The notes under the pieces: model-generated
Told to the model about the DNA's origin: nothing
The model's input: only the letters and a program-made list of their open reading frames with translations
Databases searched by the model: none
Assembly (NCBI GenBank): GCA_035495815.1
Contig: DATJFH010000089.1
Coordinates: 1 to 22,141, forward strand
Direction of reading: 5' to 3'
DNA: 22,141 nucleotides
DNA from: DATJFH01 sp035495815
GTDB taxonomy: Bacteria > Acidobacteriota > Terriglobia > Bryobacterales > Bryobacteraceae
Shown: positions 8,848 through 15,989 of the stretch, in pieces
Numbering within the stretch: position 1 is the first letter of the stretch
Layout of the letters: the number at the start of each line of letters is the position of its first letter
Translations under genes and position numbers: made by a program

Positions 8848-8853
8848 CTCCTC
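8848..8853 (-). promoter_or_regulatory. Ribosome binding site that fixes the TonB-receptor start
   Basis: GAGGAG on the minus strand lies 7 bases from ATG 8840. It decides between this start and the 57-codon upstream extension of the open frame. Confidence 0.75.
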
Positions 8854-8971
8854 TTCCCAAGAAGACCCGGATTGATTATTATCTCCCCGCGTGGGGGTTC
8901 CGGCCGCCGCATGCCGCGGACCGCTGTCAATCGGGCATTGCTGAGAAAATAGAGTCGGGAGTCCCGCGCCG

Positions 8972-9241
8972 ATGCCTTGCCTGATTCTGATACTGATCCT
9001 CGCGTTTCCACGGCTGGCTCTGGCGGTCCTCTTCTTCTTCTCGAACTACCTGGAACGCGCCTACCACGGCCTCCTGCTGCCGTTGCTGGGCTTCGTCTTT
9101 CTACCCTTGACGACGCTGGCCTATGCCTGGATGGTGAATTCGGGATTGCCCGTCGAAGGCGTCTACCTCCTGATCCTGATTGTCGCCGCGGTCATCGACG
9201 CCGGAGGTCTGGGCGGCGGCTATCGCCGCAGCCGAAGGTGA
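8972..9241 (+). CDS. Small conserved-type membrane protein
   Basis: This 89-residue, very hydrophobic protein has three predicted membrane helices (about 3-23, 33-55 and 62-80) and a basic Arg-rich C-terminus (YRRSRR). The pattern around residues 29-50 (RAYHGLLLPLLGFVFLPLTTLAYAW) recalls a family of small uncharacterised membrane proteins with an 'R-A-F/Y ... P-LLG-FLP-TT-AY' core, so I think it is a real gene. A GGGAG lies 11 bases upstream of the ATG. It is divergent from the TonB receptor gene and converges on the PHP-like gene, with 6 bases between stop codons. No function can be assigned. Confidence 0.72.
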   Translation: MPCLILILILAFPRLALAVLFFFSNYLERAYHGLLLPLLGFVFLPLTTLAYAWMVNSGLPVEGVYLLILIVAAVIDAGGLGGGYRRSRR

Positions 9242-9247
9242 CAGCTT

Positions 9248-11479
9248 TTACTTGAGGTGCGCCGGCTGGGTAAAGGCGCCGTTCCCCGCCGAGTCCCACA
9301 TTGCGAACCGAACCCATTTCTTTCCGGCCGCGTCGAACGGGACCCGGAACTTGCGGCTCCCGAACGGACCCGCCTCCTTCATGTCGATCACCTGCCGGCC
9401 CACCGTGTTTCCGTCGCTCCACACCAGCTCCGCGAACTCCGGCGGGAACGTCCACTCCGCTTCGGCTGTGTAGGTCCGCTTCGCTCCCGCGCCTTCGATG
9501 CTCCAGCTCCTGAACAGCACTTCGCCGCTGGTCACGAAATAGTCGCCCGCGCGCAGCGCGCTCACGACCGGCGTCCATCCGTCGTTGAATTTCGGGACCC
9601 GGTCCATCTTCACGTAGTTCACCATCAACTGCGGGAAGGTCTCGTCGTCCGGATACTTCATGTAGGTGTCCCCTTCGGCCAGCATGTACTTCGGCGCGCC
9701 CCAGTTGTTCATGTCGTCCAGCAGCCCGAAGCAGCGCTCTTCGCACAGCCGCTTCTGCGACAGATCCACCGGCAGCGACTGGAACGATCCGCCCAGATAC
9801 CGGTCGCTGCGGAAAAAGTCCGTCTCCCGGACGGCGTCCGGATACCCGGTCGATCCCTTGGTGCGCGGATGCGTCTGCCACACCAGGCCGTTCTCCTTTT
9901 TCAGCAGATCGAACTCCGCCGGCGCGCTGCTCGTGTGATAAACCTTGCCGTACGGCGCCAGGTTCTCCAGGAACGGCTGCGGACCTCCCGCCGGTTTGCC
10001 GTGCGTGTAGTAAACCGGCGACGGGAACAGAAACAGGTAGTGACCGCCGAAGGCCGCGTCCGGCTCCTCGCCCGGAATCAGCAGGAAGTCGCGGTCCGAG
10101 AACCGCCGGCATCCTTCGAAGTACACCTTCTGCTCGTCCAGCCGCAGCTTTCCCGTGTCGGTCGCATGCGAATCGCCGTGGAAATCGGCCAGGACGGCGA
10201 TGTTGATTCCCAGATTGCGAAACACCGGCAGCCAGCTCGGCATCAGGTCCATCGTTCCCGCGTCGCTGAGCTGCTCGTTGAAGTGGAAATGGAAGTGGCT
10301 GACCAGCACCTTGTAGCCGGGCATCGGCTTGTACACGTCGTCGTGCGTCAGCGCCATCACCGCCTGCTGCGTCGGCCGGCTGCCGGACGCGCTCAGATAG
10401 AAATACACCGGCATGCGCTGCAGCGTCCCCGCCGGAGCGTTGTACAGCGCGAAGTTGTTCAGGTGCCCGCGCGCCTCGCCCACGCGCCGCGTCCAGACTT
10501 CGTCCGAGATTCCCCAGGGTTTCGCGCCGATCTCCCGGTCCGGCTGCCGTACTCCGATCGAGAAGGAGGATTCGCTGTCCTTCCGGTAATACACGTACCC
10601 CAGATTGGTTTCGATCTCGCGCGAAAAGAAAAACTTGTGTGAGGGCGGGAAAAAGGCCACCGAGCCGCCGTTCGCCTCGAGAATCCCCAGCCGGTTCCGC
10701 GCCTGCAATCCCACCGGACTCTGATTCACCGCCCCCCCGAACGCGTACTGCTGCCAGCCTCGCGCCGTATCGCGCCACACCACTTTGGTGTCGTCCGCGA
10801 TGCCGAATCCCTTTAGCCCGGCTACATACTTGTAAGCCACCGAGCGCTCGCTCGTCTTGGCCACCGCCTCCTGCCGCAGCAGATTCGATCCGCGGTAGAC
10901 CGTGTACTGCAAGGCGCCGGAAAAAAGACCCGCGTCGAAGCCCGGAAATGTCACTTCGATGCGCGCCCCGTCCGTTTTCACCTGGCAGCCGGTCGCCTTG
11001 TAGCTGGCCCAGACGCGCCGGATCTCGTCCGCGCTGCGCGGCAAGTCGAGATTCGTCTTCGGCCGCCCCGGAACCATCAGGGGAGCGTCCCAGAAGGCGT
11101 TCCACTTCTCCTTCTCGATCAGTTCCGGCGTGATCGAAGCTTTCATCGATCGCAGCGGCCCCATCTGCTGCTCGGACATGCGCCGCTTGCCCGTCGTGAT
11201 CTCGTACTCCGGCGTCAGATTGCTTCCCAGTATTTTCCACGCGCCCTTGCCTGCCTTGGCGGCCAGTTCCGTCACCATCGGTTGTCCGTCGCGAATCGTG
11301 AACGAGGCGCGCAACTGTTCGCCGCGCTCGCCGTCCCAGGTAAGTTGCAAAGCGCTGCCCTGCGTTTCCGCTTTCAGCCCCGGGGACGCTTTGTACTGCC
11401 CCATGTCGCATTGGATGGTTTGAGAAATAGCCGGCGTGTACGCCAGCGCCATGCACAGCAGAACCCGTTCAAGCCTCAT
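9248..11479 (-). CDS. Secreted CehA/McbA-type PHP metallohydrolase-like protein
   Basis: The protein has 743 residues with a signal peptide (about 1-20). The first 370 or so residues form a beta-rich region I do not recognise. A PHP-like hydrolase part follows: SHFHFHF (394-400) supplies His395/397/399, ADFHGDSH (431-438) supplies Asp and His, LLIPGEEPD (466-474) supplies acidic ligands, and GGH (480) and WQTHP (535-538) supply further His residues. The segment LRAGDYFVTSGEVLF (642-656) and the terminal beta domain match the CehA/McbA style of metallohydrolase. CehA itself is a carbaryl hydrolase, but most relatives have unknown substrates. I chose ATG 11479 because GGGAGG lies 5 bases upstream and a signal peptide follows. 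The in-frame extension to 11599 overlaps the dehydrogenase gene. Metal binding is a strong inference; phosphoester or amide specificity is open. Confidence 0.85.
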   Translation of the reverse strand: MRLERVLLCMALAYTPAISQTIQCDMGQYKASPGLKAETQGSALQLTWDGERGEQLRASFTIRDGQPMVTELAAKAGKGAWKILGSNLTPEYEITTGKRRMSEQQMGPLRSMKASITPELIEKEKWNAFWDAPLMVPGRPKTNLDLPRSADEIRRVWASYKATGCQVKTDGARIEVTFPGFDAGLFSGALQYTVYRGSNLLRQEAVAKTSERSVAYKYVAGLKGFGIADDTKVVWRDTARGWQQYAFGGAVNQSPVGLQARNRLGILEANGGSVAFFPPSHKFFFSREIETNLGYVYYRKDSESSFSIGVRQPDREIGAKPWGISDEVWTRRVGEARGHLNNFALYNAPAGTLQRMPVYFYLSASGSRPTQQAVMALTHDDVYKPMPGYKVLVSHFHFHFNEQLSDAGTMDLMPSWLPVFRNLGINIAVLADFHGDSHATDTGKLRLDEQKVYFEGCRRFSDRDFLLIPGEEPDAAFGGHYLFLFPSPVYYTHGKPAGGPQPFLENLAPYGKVYHTSSAPAEFDLLKKENGLVWQTHPRTKGSTGYPDAVRETDFFRSDRYLGGSFQSLPVDLSQKRLCEERCFGLLDDMNNWGAPKYMLAEGDTYMKYPDDETFPQLMVNYVKMDRVPKFNDGWTPVVSALRAGDYFVTSGEVLFRSWSIEGAGAKRTYTAEAEWTFPPEFAELVWSDGNTVGRQVIDMKEAGPFGSRKFRVPFDAAGKKWVRFAMWDSAGNGAFTQPAHLK

Positions 11480-11484
11480 CCCTG

Positions 11485-11490
11485 CCTCCC
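11485..11490 (-). promoter_or_regulatory. Ribosome binding site that fixes the PHP-like gene start
   Basis: GGGAGG on the minus strand lies 5 bases from ATG 11479. It supports this start over the upstream in-frame one that would overlap the preceding gene. Confidence 0.7.
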
Positions 11491-11500
11491 GATGTTTACG

Positions 11501-11511
11501 CGGCCAGTATA
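11501..11511 (-). promoter_or_regulatory. Candidate -10 element TATACTGGCCG upstream of PHP-like gene
   Basis: On the minus strand this reads TATACTGGCCG, with TATACT as a good -10 hexamer, giving an inferred leader of about 20 bases. No convincing -35 lies 16-18 bases upstream. The same 11 bases recur upstream of the dehydrogenase gene at 12588-12598. Confidence 0.35.
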
Positions 11512-11516
11512 ACCGC

Positions 11517-12524
11517 TCAGGAAACCCTGATGCAGATCTTCCCGAAATGCGCGCCGCTCTCCATGTAATGCATCGCTTCGCGCGCCTGATCGAACCCAAA
11601 CACCCTGTCCACCACCGGCCGCAGCCCGTGGGCGGAAATGGCGCGATTCATGTTCTCGAACATTTCGCGCGATCCCACGAAGATGCCCTGCATCCTGACA
11701 TTCTTCATCAGGAGCGGCACCGGATTGACCTCTCCTCCCCCCGCGACGTTGCCGATGAGGCTGATCCGCCCGCCCATGCGAACCGCTTTGAGCGACTTCG
11801 GCAGCGTGCTCGCCCCGCCCACTTCCACAATGTGGTCCGCCCCCGCGCCGGTCAACTCGCGGACGCGCTTGTCCCATTCGGGCGCAGTCTTGTAATTGAT
11901 GCCTTCAGCGGCGCCCAGGCCGCGCAGTTTCGCGAGCTTTTCGTCGCTGCCGGAAGTCGAGATCACGCGCGCGCCCGCCATCTTCGCGAATTGCAGCGCG
12001 AACAGCGACACGCCGCCGCTGCCCAGCGTGACCACCGTATCCCCCGGCTTGACGGCCTGCTCCGCGATAAGGGCGTGCCAGGCGGTCACCCCGGCGCAGG
12101 GCAGGGTCGCCGCCTCTTCGAACGAAAGGTGAGACGGAATAGGCACCAGTCCGTTTTCGTGCAGCAGGACGGATTCGGCCAGCACGCCGCTGATCGCGCC
12201 TCCCAGGGCGGACTTGGCTTTGGCCTCGGTGACCTCGCCGTCGAGCCATGTCTGCATGAAAATTCCGGCCACCCGGTCGCCCCGCTTCACCCGCGTCACC
12301 CCTTCGCCCACCGCCGCCACTTCGCCGGCGCAGTCCGAGCAGGGCGTCATGGGAAGCGGCAGCTTCCGGCTGTAATCGCCTTTCACCACCAGCAGGTCGC
12401 GAAAGTTCAGCGAGACGGCGCGGTTCATGACGACCACCTGCCCCGGACCGGGCTGCGGCTCCGGACGCTCTGAGACAGCTAATGCATCGACACCGAAGGC
12501 GTCGCGAATCTCGTAGGCTTTCAT
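11517..12524 (-). CDS. Zinc-lacking NAD(P)-dependent medium-chain dehydrogenase/reductase
   Basis: The protein has 335 residues and the standard two-domain MDR layout. A GroES-like catalytic domain (about 1-125) is followed by a Rossmann domain with LGSGGVSLFALQFAK (167-181) for NAD(P) binding and a C-terminal return to the catalytic domain. The position that holds the catalytic zinc Cys in alcohol dehydrogenases is Asn here (SLNFRD, 38-43), and no GHE motif is present. This is the pattern of zinc-independent quinone oxidoreductases and enoyl reductases. CSDCAGEVAAVGEGV (62-76) is typical of the family. It lies 108 bases downstream of hpnI and 37 bases upstream of the PHP-like gene on the same strand. 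The substrate is unknown, and a link to the hopanoid genes is not supported beyond proximity. Confidence 0.92.
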   Translation of the reverse strand: MKAYEIRDAFGVDALAVSERPEPQPGPGQVVVMNRAVSLNFRDLLVVKGDYSRKLPLPMTPCSDCAGEVAAVGEGVTRVKRGDRVAGIFMQTWLDGEVTEAKAKSALGGAISGVLAESVLLHENGLVPIPSHLSFEEAATLPCAGVTAWHALIAEQAVKPGDTVVTLGSGGVSLFALQFAKMAGARVISTSGSDEKLAKLRGLGAAEGINYKTAPEWDKRVRELTGAGADHIVEVGGASTLPKSLKAVRMGGRISLIGNVAGGGEVNPVPLLMKNVRMQGIFVGSREMFENMNRAISAHGLRPVVDRVFGFDQAREAMHYMESGAHFGKICIRVS

Positions 12525-12587
12525 AAATGGTCAGTGATCGGCTTTTCAGGATTTTTTGGAATTGGACATTCCGAGTCGTTCAACTTT

Positions 12588-12598
12588 CGGCCAGTATA
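12588..12598 (-). promoter_or_regulatory. Candidate -10 element TATACTGGCCG upstream of dehydrogenase
   Basis: TATACT on the minus strand would start transcription about 60 bases before the dehydrogenase ATG. The best -35 with a 16-base spacer is a weak CTGGCC. The element is identical over 11 bases to the one at 11501-11511, which raises its weight slightly. It lies in the only clear gap (108 bases) between hpnI and the dehydrogenase. Confidence 0.35.
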
Positions 12599-12632
12599 CA
12601 ACAAACCCGTGACCGGCCAGCCGAACCGCCAA

Positions 12633-13733
12633 TCACACGATCCTTCCGTCCGGCGACAGCCGCAGCCGCGTGCCCCTCCATTCCACGCTCGATCCCCACA
12701 ACCCCGCGATCCAGATCGCGAATCCCCACAGGTCCCGGAACGGCATCCAGTACCAATACCGCAGCGCCCGCGCGTCTCCCAGCACTCCCCAGCCGACGGC
12801 GATTCCAGCCGCGATCCGCACCGTGACCGCCGCCAGCCCGACGGGCCAGAATCCCGCCGCCGCCGCCACCAGCGACCAGAAGGCCGCCTGCGTAGCCAGG
12901 TAACCGTAATAGCCGGCCGTGCGGGACACGCGAATCGTCCGCGACCACCGCAATTGGTGCCGCCACACCTCGCCCCAGTTGGCGCCGGAGAGATTCGTCT
13001 CCACCACCACTCTGGACAGCACGACGCGATACCCCAACTCCGAAATGCGGGCTCCAAGATGGTAGTCGTCCGCCAGGTAGTCCTCGAGGGCGGGAAATCC
13101 GCCGGTCTTTTCCAGATGCTCCGCCCGGAAGACCATCGTGGATCCGAGCGCGAATCCGTCCACGCCCACCAGAGGCGCAACCAGCACGCTCGGCGCGAAC
13201 TCGGTGGCGATGCCCAGCGCTTCCCACCACCCCGGCCAGCTCTCGGCGCGGGCGCGATAGAGACACGTCACCACTCCGTTCGCCGGATCCTCGAGCGGCG
13301 CCACGACCCGCCGCAGGTAATCCGCCTCCACCCGTATATCGCTGTCGTTGACCAGCCACAGCGCATGCCGGGCGTGACGCGCCAGTTCGGTCAGCACGGC
13401 CACCTTGCCGTTCGGCGCTTCACGAGTGGTCATCACCAGCCGGATTTCTCGATCCGGGAACTCCTGCTGGAGCCGGCGGATTTCAGCGATCGCCGGGTCG
13501 GCCGGATCCTTCACGCCGAACAGGATTTCAAAACTCGGATATTCCAGAGTGGCGTGGGACCGGATCGCCTCGTAGAAGCGCGGATCGCGTCCGCGCACCG
13601 GTTTCAGGATCGAGACCGGAGGGGCGGCGCGGCCGGCGGGGTCGCGGAAACGCAGGCGCATCAGACCCGCGGCCAGGGCGATCAGGTAATACACGCCCGC
13701 GGCGGCCGCCGGCACAGCCCAGAGCCAGCTCAC
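12633..13733 (-). CDS. hpnI: Hopanoid glycosyltransferase HpnI (GT21-like)
   Basis: This 366-residue membrane glycosyltransferase resembles ceramide glucosyltransferase. HpnI is known to add N-acetylglucosamine to bacteriohopanetetrol, the first step toward BHT-glucosamine and the cyclitol ether. Visible features are an N-terminal helix (about 3-25), SILKPVRGRDP (41-51), the metal/nucleotide motif DSD (130-132), the catalytic-base region EDYLADDYHLG (217-227), RHQLRW (258-263) in the place of the (Q/R)XXRW motif, and C-terminal membrane helices (about 272-345). I chose the GTG start at 13733 because it overlaps the preceding EamA stop in GTGA, and the open frame beyond it is antisense-like in composition. 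It is the last gene of the hopanoid run. HpnK, needed to deacetylate its product, is not in the window. The assignment is strengthened by hpnJ three genes upstream. Confidence 0.87.
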   Translation of the reverse strand: MSWLWAVPAAAAGVYYLIALAAGLMRLRFRDPAGRAAPPVSILKPVRGRDPRFYEAIRSHATLEYPSFEILFGVKDPADPAIAEIRRLQQEFPDREIRLVMTTREAPNGKVAVLTELARHARHALWLVNDSDIRVEADYLRRVVAPLEDPANGVVTCLYRARAESWPGWWEALGIATEFAPSVLVAPLVGVDGFALGSTMVFRAEHLEKTGGFPALEDYLADDYHLGARISELGYRVVLSRVVVETNLSGANWGEVWRHQLRWSRTIRVSRTAGYYGYLATQAAFWSLVAAAAGFWPVGLAAVTVRIAAGIAVGWGVLGDARALRYWYWMPFRDLWGFAIWIAGLWGSSVEWRGTRLRLSPDGRIV

Positions 13734-14092
13734 AACGAGACTAGCGCGACTCCGACAGCCACCAGAACGGCGCCCGCCCAGCGCTCCCCGTTCACGCGCT
13801 CTTTCAGAACATATTTGGCCAGGATCGTCTCGAACACGTAGCTGGCGGCGGTGGCCGGAACCGCGAAACTCAGGTCGGCGATGGTCACCAGGTGGAGAAA
13901 CGCGAAAAAGGAGATGCCCGAGAAGACCACCGACGCGAGGATGCTCCGGTTTCGCGCCAGCAGCCCCAGCGCCTTGCCCAGAGCGCCCGGCCGAAAGTCG
14001 TGAATCTCGCCGTGCTGCTTCATGGCCACCGCCTGCAGCACGTCCTTCAGCGTGGTGGTGGCGACAATGATCGCAACCAGAGCCCATTTCAT
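13730..14092 (-). CDS. Small EamA/DMT membrane protein, second of a pair
   Basis: This 120-residue protein has four predicted membrane helices (about 3-24, 49-68, 72-92 and 101-119). It is half the size of a normal ten-helix EamA transporter and matches the ArnE/ArnF/EmrE-sized class. Its C-terminal half (IADLSFAVPATAASYV and then RWAGAVLVAVGVALV) is clearly paralogous to the preceding gene. The ATG at 14092 overlaps the preceding stop by 4 bases (ATGA), and its own stop overlaps the hpnI GTG by 4 bases, so all three are translationally coupled. Small paired EamA proteins such as ArnE/ArnF flip lipid-linked aminosugars. By position I infer a role in moving a glycosylated hopanoid or a lipid-linked sugar, but a metabolite exporter is also possible. 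Confidence 0.88.
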   Translation of the reverse strand: MKWALVAIIVATTTLKDVLQAVAMKQHGEIHDFRPGALGKALGLLARNRSILASVVFSGISFFAFLHLVTIADLSFAVPATAASYVFETILAKYVLKERVNGERWAGAVLVAVGVALVSL

Positions 14093-14520
14093 GGGCCGTC
14101 CTCCCCTGTCGTGCTGTGCTGCGTCCGCCCGACGAATACCACGCCGGCCATGATCAGCGTCACCCCGGCCCAGCGCGCCACGGAAATCTGCTCCGCCAGA
14201 AACAGCCGCCCGGTCACCGCCGTCAACACGTATCCCACTGACGTCACCGGCAGAACGTAGCTCAAATCCGCCCAGCTCAGCAGGAGCATCTGGGAAAGCA
14301 TCCAGACCAACAGCAGGATGACTCCGAGCGCCACCCACGGCTGAAACAGGACCTGTATATAGCTGAGCGGGCCTCCCAGAGCATCGGGACCGGACTGCCG
14401 CATCCCCAGGGTCAAGGCGAAATTCCCGAGGACGCTGCTCAGAACCACAATCAGCGTCATCACGATCGTTTTGAAGTGAAGTACCGGCTTGCGGCCCTCT
14501 ACCCCCGGCGAGGACGGCAA
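14089..14520 (-). CDS. Small EamA/DMT membrane protein, first of a pair
   Basis: This protein has 143 residues if it starts at TTG 14520, one base after the hpnJ stop, or 123 residues if it starts at ATG 14460. Four membrane helices are visible, and WADLSYVLPVTSVGYV with RWAGVTLIMAGVVFV aligns directly with the next gene. Alignment to that partner puts the natural start just before the ATG, so TTG with a short soluble lead-in is plausible. Neither start has a strong ribosome binding site, and coupling to hpnJ may replace one. Together with the second EamA protein it looks like a heterodimeric four-plus-four-helix transporter of the ArnE/ArnF type. The C-terminal tail after the last helix is polar. 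The substrate is unknown. Confidence 0.85.
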   Translation of the reverse strand: MPSSPGVEGRKPVLHFKTIVMTLIVVLSSVLGNFALTLGMRQSGPDALGGPLSYIQVLFQPWVALGVILLLVWMLSQMLLLSWADLSYVLPVTSVGYVLTAVTGRLFLAEQISVARWAGVTLIMAGVVFVGRTQHSTTGEDGP

Positions 14521-14521
14521 G

Positions 14522-15979
14522 CTAGTCGCCTGCGTTGGCCGAAACGGCCGTCTGCCGGTGTTCGGTCACGAACTTCTTTCGCTTGGAGCGCAGCGCCATG
14601 TATTCACGCGCCTCCTTGCTGAGCCGTTTCCGTTCCGTGGAGTTGAAGATCGCCTTCCGCACTACCCGCCAGATCACCCGCGGGCGGAAGTAATACTCGC
14701 CGTAAAACCGCTCCACCCAATCCACCAGCTCCGCGCGGTCCAGGCCGGGATAGATCACCGTCGGCAGCTGATGGCCGACATCGTCCGTCATCGAATCGAT
14801 GGTGATCAGGTCGTTCTTCTTGGCGTAGTCGTAAAATTCCGTGCCCGGATAGGGATGCGCGATCGAGACCTGGATCGTTTCGTTGTCCAGGCGCTTGGCG
14901 AAATCGATGGTCCGGCGCAGGCTCTGCGGTGTCTCGCCGGGCAGCCCCACGATGAAGTCCCCGTGGATCACCAGTCCCAGCTTCTTGCAGTTCGCCGTGA
15001 ACCGCTGGGCCATGTCGATGGTGGCCCCCTTCTTGATGTTCTTGAGAATCTGCGGATCCCCTGACTCGTACCCTACGATCAGCAGCCGGCAGCCCGCCTC
15101 CCGCATCGCTTTCAGGGTTTCGTAGTCGGTGGTCACCCGCGATGTGCACGACCAGGTGAACTTCAGCGGCTTCAGCTTCGAGCACAGCTCGATCGTGCGC
15201 GCCTTCTGGTAATTGAACGTGTCGTCGTCGAAGAAAATCTCTTTGACCTGCGGAAAAGCTTCCACCGCGTAGCGAACCTCGTTCGCCACGTCATCGGTCG
15301 AACGCAGCCGCCAGCGATGTCCGGAATGCGTCTGCGGCCACAGGCAGAAAGTGCACATGGCCGGACATCCGCGCGAAGTGTAAAAGGAGATGAAGGGGTT
15401 CTGCAGGAATGGGACGTTATAGCGCGTCACGTCCAGGTCCCGCTTGTAGACCTTGGACACCCAGGGCAGCTCGTCCAGATTCTCGATCACGCCGCCCTCG
15501 GGATTGTTGACGATTCCGCCGTTCTTCCGGAAGCTGACCCCCGGAAGCGATTCGAGCGGCTTACCTTTGGCGTAATCGGCGATCTGATAATCGAACTCCC
15601 GCCGCACCACGAAGTCGATGGCCGAAGTCGACCGCAGCGTCTTCTCCGGTTCCGTGGTCACCGGCGGCCCCACGAACGCCACCTTGAGCTTCGGATTGAC
15701 GTCCTTCATCATCTCCGCCATCTTCACGTCCACGTGAAACCCCGGCGTCGACGTGAACAGGACCAGCAGCTCGAAATCCCTGGCCATCTCCACCGTCCGC
15801 TCGATGGAAATACCGTGCGGGGGCGCGTCCACTACCTTGCTGTCCGGCAGCAGCCCCGCCGGATAGCAGAGCCACACCGGATACCAGTAGGATTCGATTT
15901 CCCGGGAGGCTGGCCAGCGGGAGCTTGCGCCGCCGTCAAATCCCTCGAACGAGGGAGGATTCAGGAACAGAGTTCTCAT
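14522..15979 (-). CDS. hpnJ: Hopanoid-associated radical SAM protein HpnJ
   Basis: The protein has 485 residues. A B12-binding-like N-domain (about 1-135) starts with the HpnJ-typical LFLNPPSFEGFDGG (4-17). A radical-SAM barrel follows, with the 4Fe-4S motif C205-x3-C209-x2-C212 (RGCPAMCTFC) and the family-like FIVGLPGETPQSL. HpnJ is reported to convert the glucosamine head group of bacteriohopanetetrol to the cyclitol ether by a ring contraction. AAGGA lies 5 bases upstream of the ATG. The gene follows the LolA-like gene by 10 bases and precedes the EamA pair by 1 base, so it sits in the middle of a tight run ending at hpnI. The usual intermediate-step gene hpnK is not between them. The assignment rests on the N-terminal motif, length and neighbours. 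Confidence 0.9.
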   Translation of the reverse strand: MRTLFLNPPSFEGFDGGASSRWPASREIESYWYPVWLCYPAGLLPDSKVVDAPPHGISIERTVEMARDFELLVLFTSTPGFHVDVKMAEMMKDVNPKLKVAFVGPPVTTEPEKTLRSTSAIDFVVRREFDYQIADYAKGKPLESLPGVSFRKNGGIVNNPEGGVIENLDELPWVSKVYKRDLDVTRYNVPFLQNPFISFYTSRGCPAMCTFCLWPQTHSGHRWRLRSTDDVANEVRYAVEAFPQVKEIFFDDDTFNYQKARTIELCSKLKPLKFTWSCTSRVTTDYETLKAMREAGCRLLIVGYESGDPQILKNIKKGATIDMAQRFTANCKKLGLVIHGDFIVGLPGETPQSLRRTIDFAKRLDNETIQVSIAHPYPGTEFYDYAKKNDLITIDSMTDDVGHQLPTVIYPGLDRAELVDWVERFYGEYYFRPRVIWRVVRKAIFNSTERKRLSKEAREYMALRSKRKKFVTEHRQTAVSANAGD

Positions 15980-15989
15980 CGGCTTCCTT

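Noticed and set aside
8925..8930. Perfect TTGACA hexamer on the minus strand upstream of the TonB receptor
   Set aside because: No -10-like hexamer lies 16-18 bases downstream. The AT-rich GATAATAAT further on is too far away to pair with it.
8841..9011. 57-codon N-terminal extension of the TonB receptor
   Set aside because: ATG 8840 has GAGGAG 7 bases upstream and starts a clean signal peptide. The extension would place the signal peptide internally and overlaps the divergent small gene.
9192..11456. 754-codon minus-strand frame and 461-codon plus-strand frame (9257-10642) across the PHP-like gene
   Set aside because: Both are shadows of the PHP-like gene. That gene has a signal peptide, a ribosome binding site and metal-binding motifs, which the shadow frames lack.
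13734..14087. 118-codon N-terminal extension of hpnI
   Set aside because: It overlaps the second EamA gene out of frame and is low-complexity. The GTG at 13733 overlapping the EamA stop gives the normal HpnI N-terminus.
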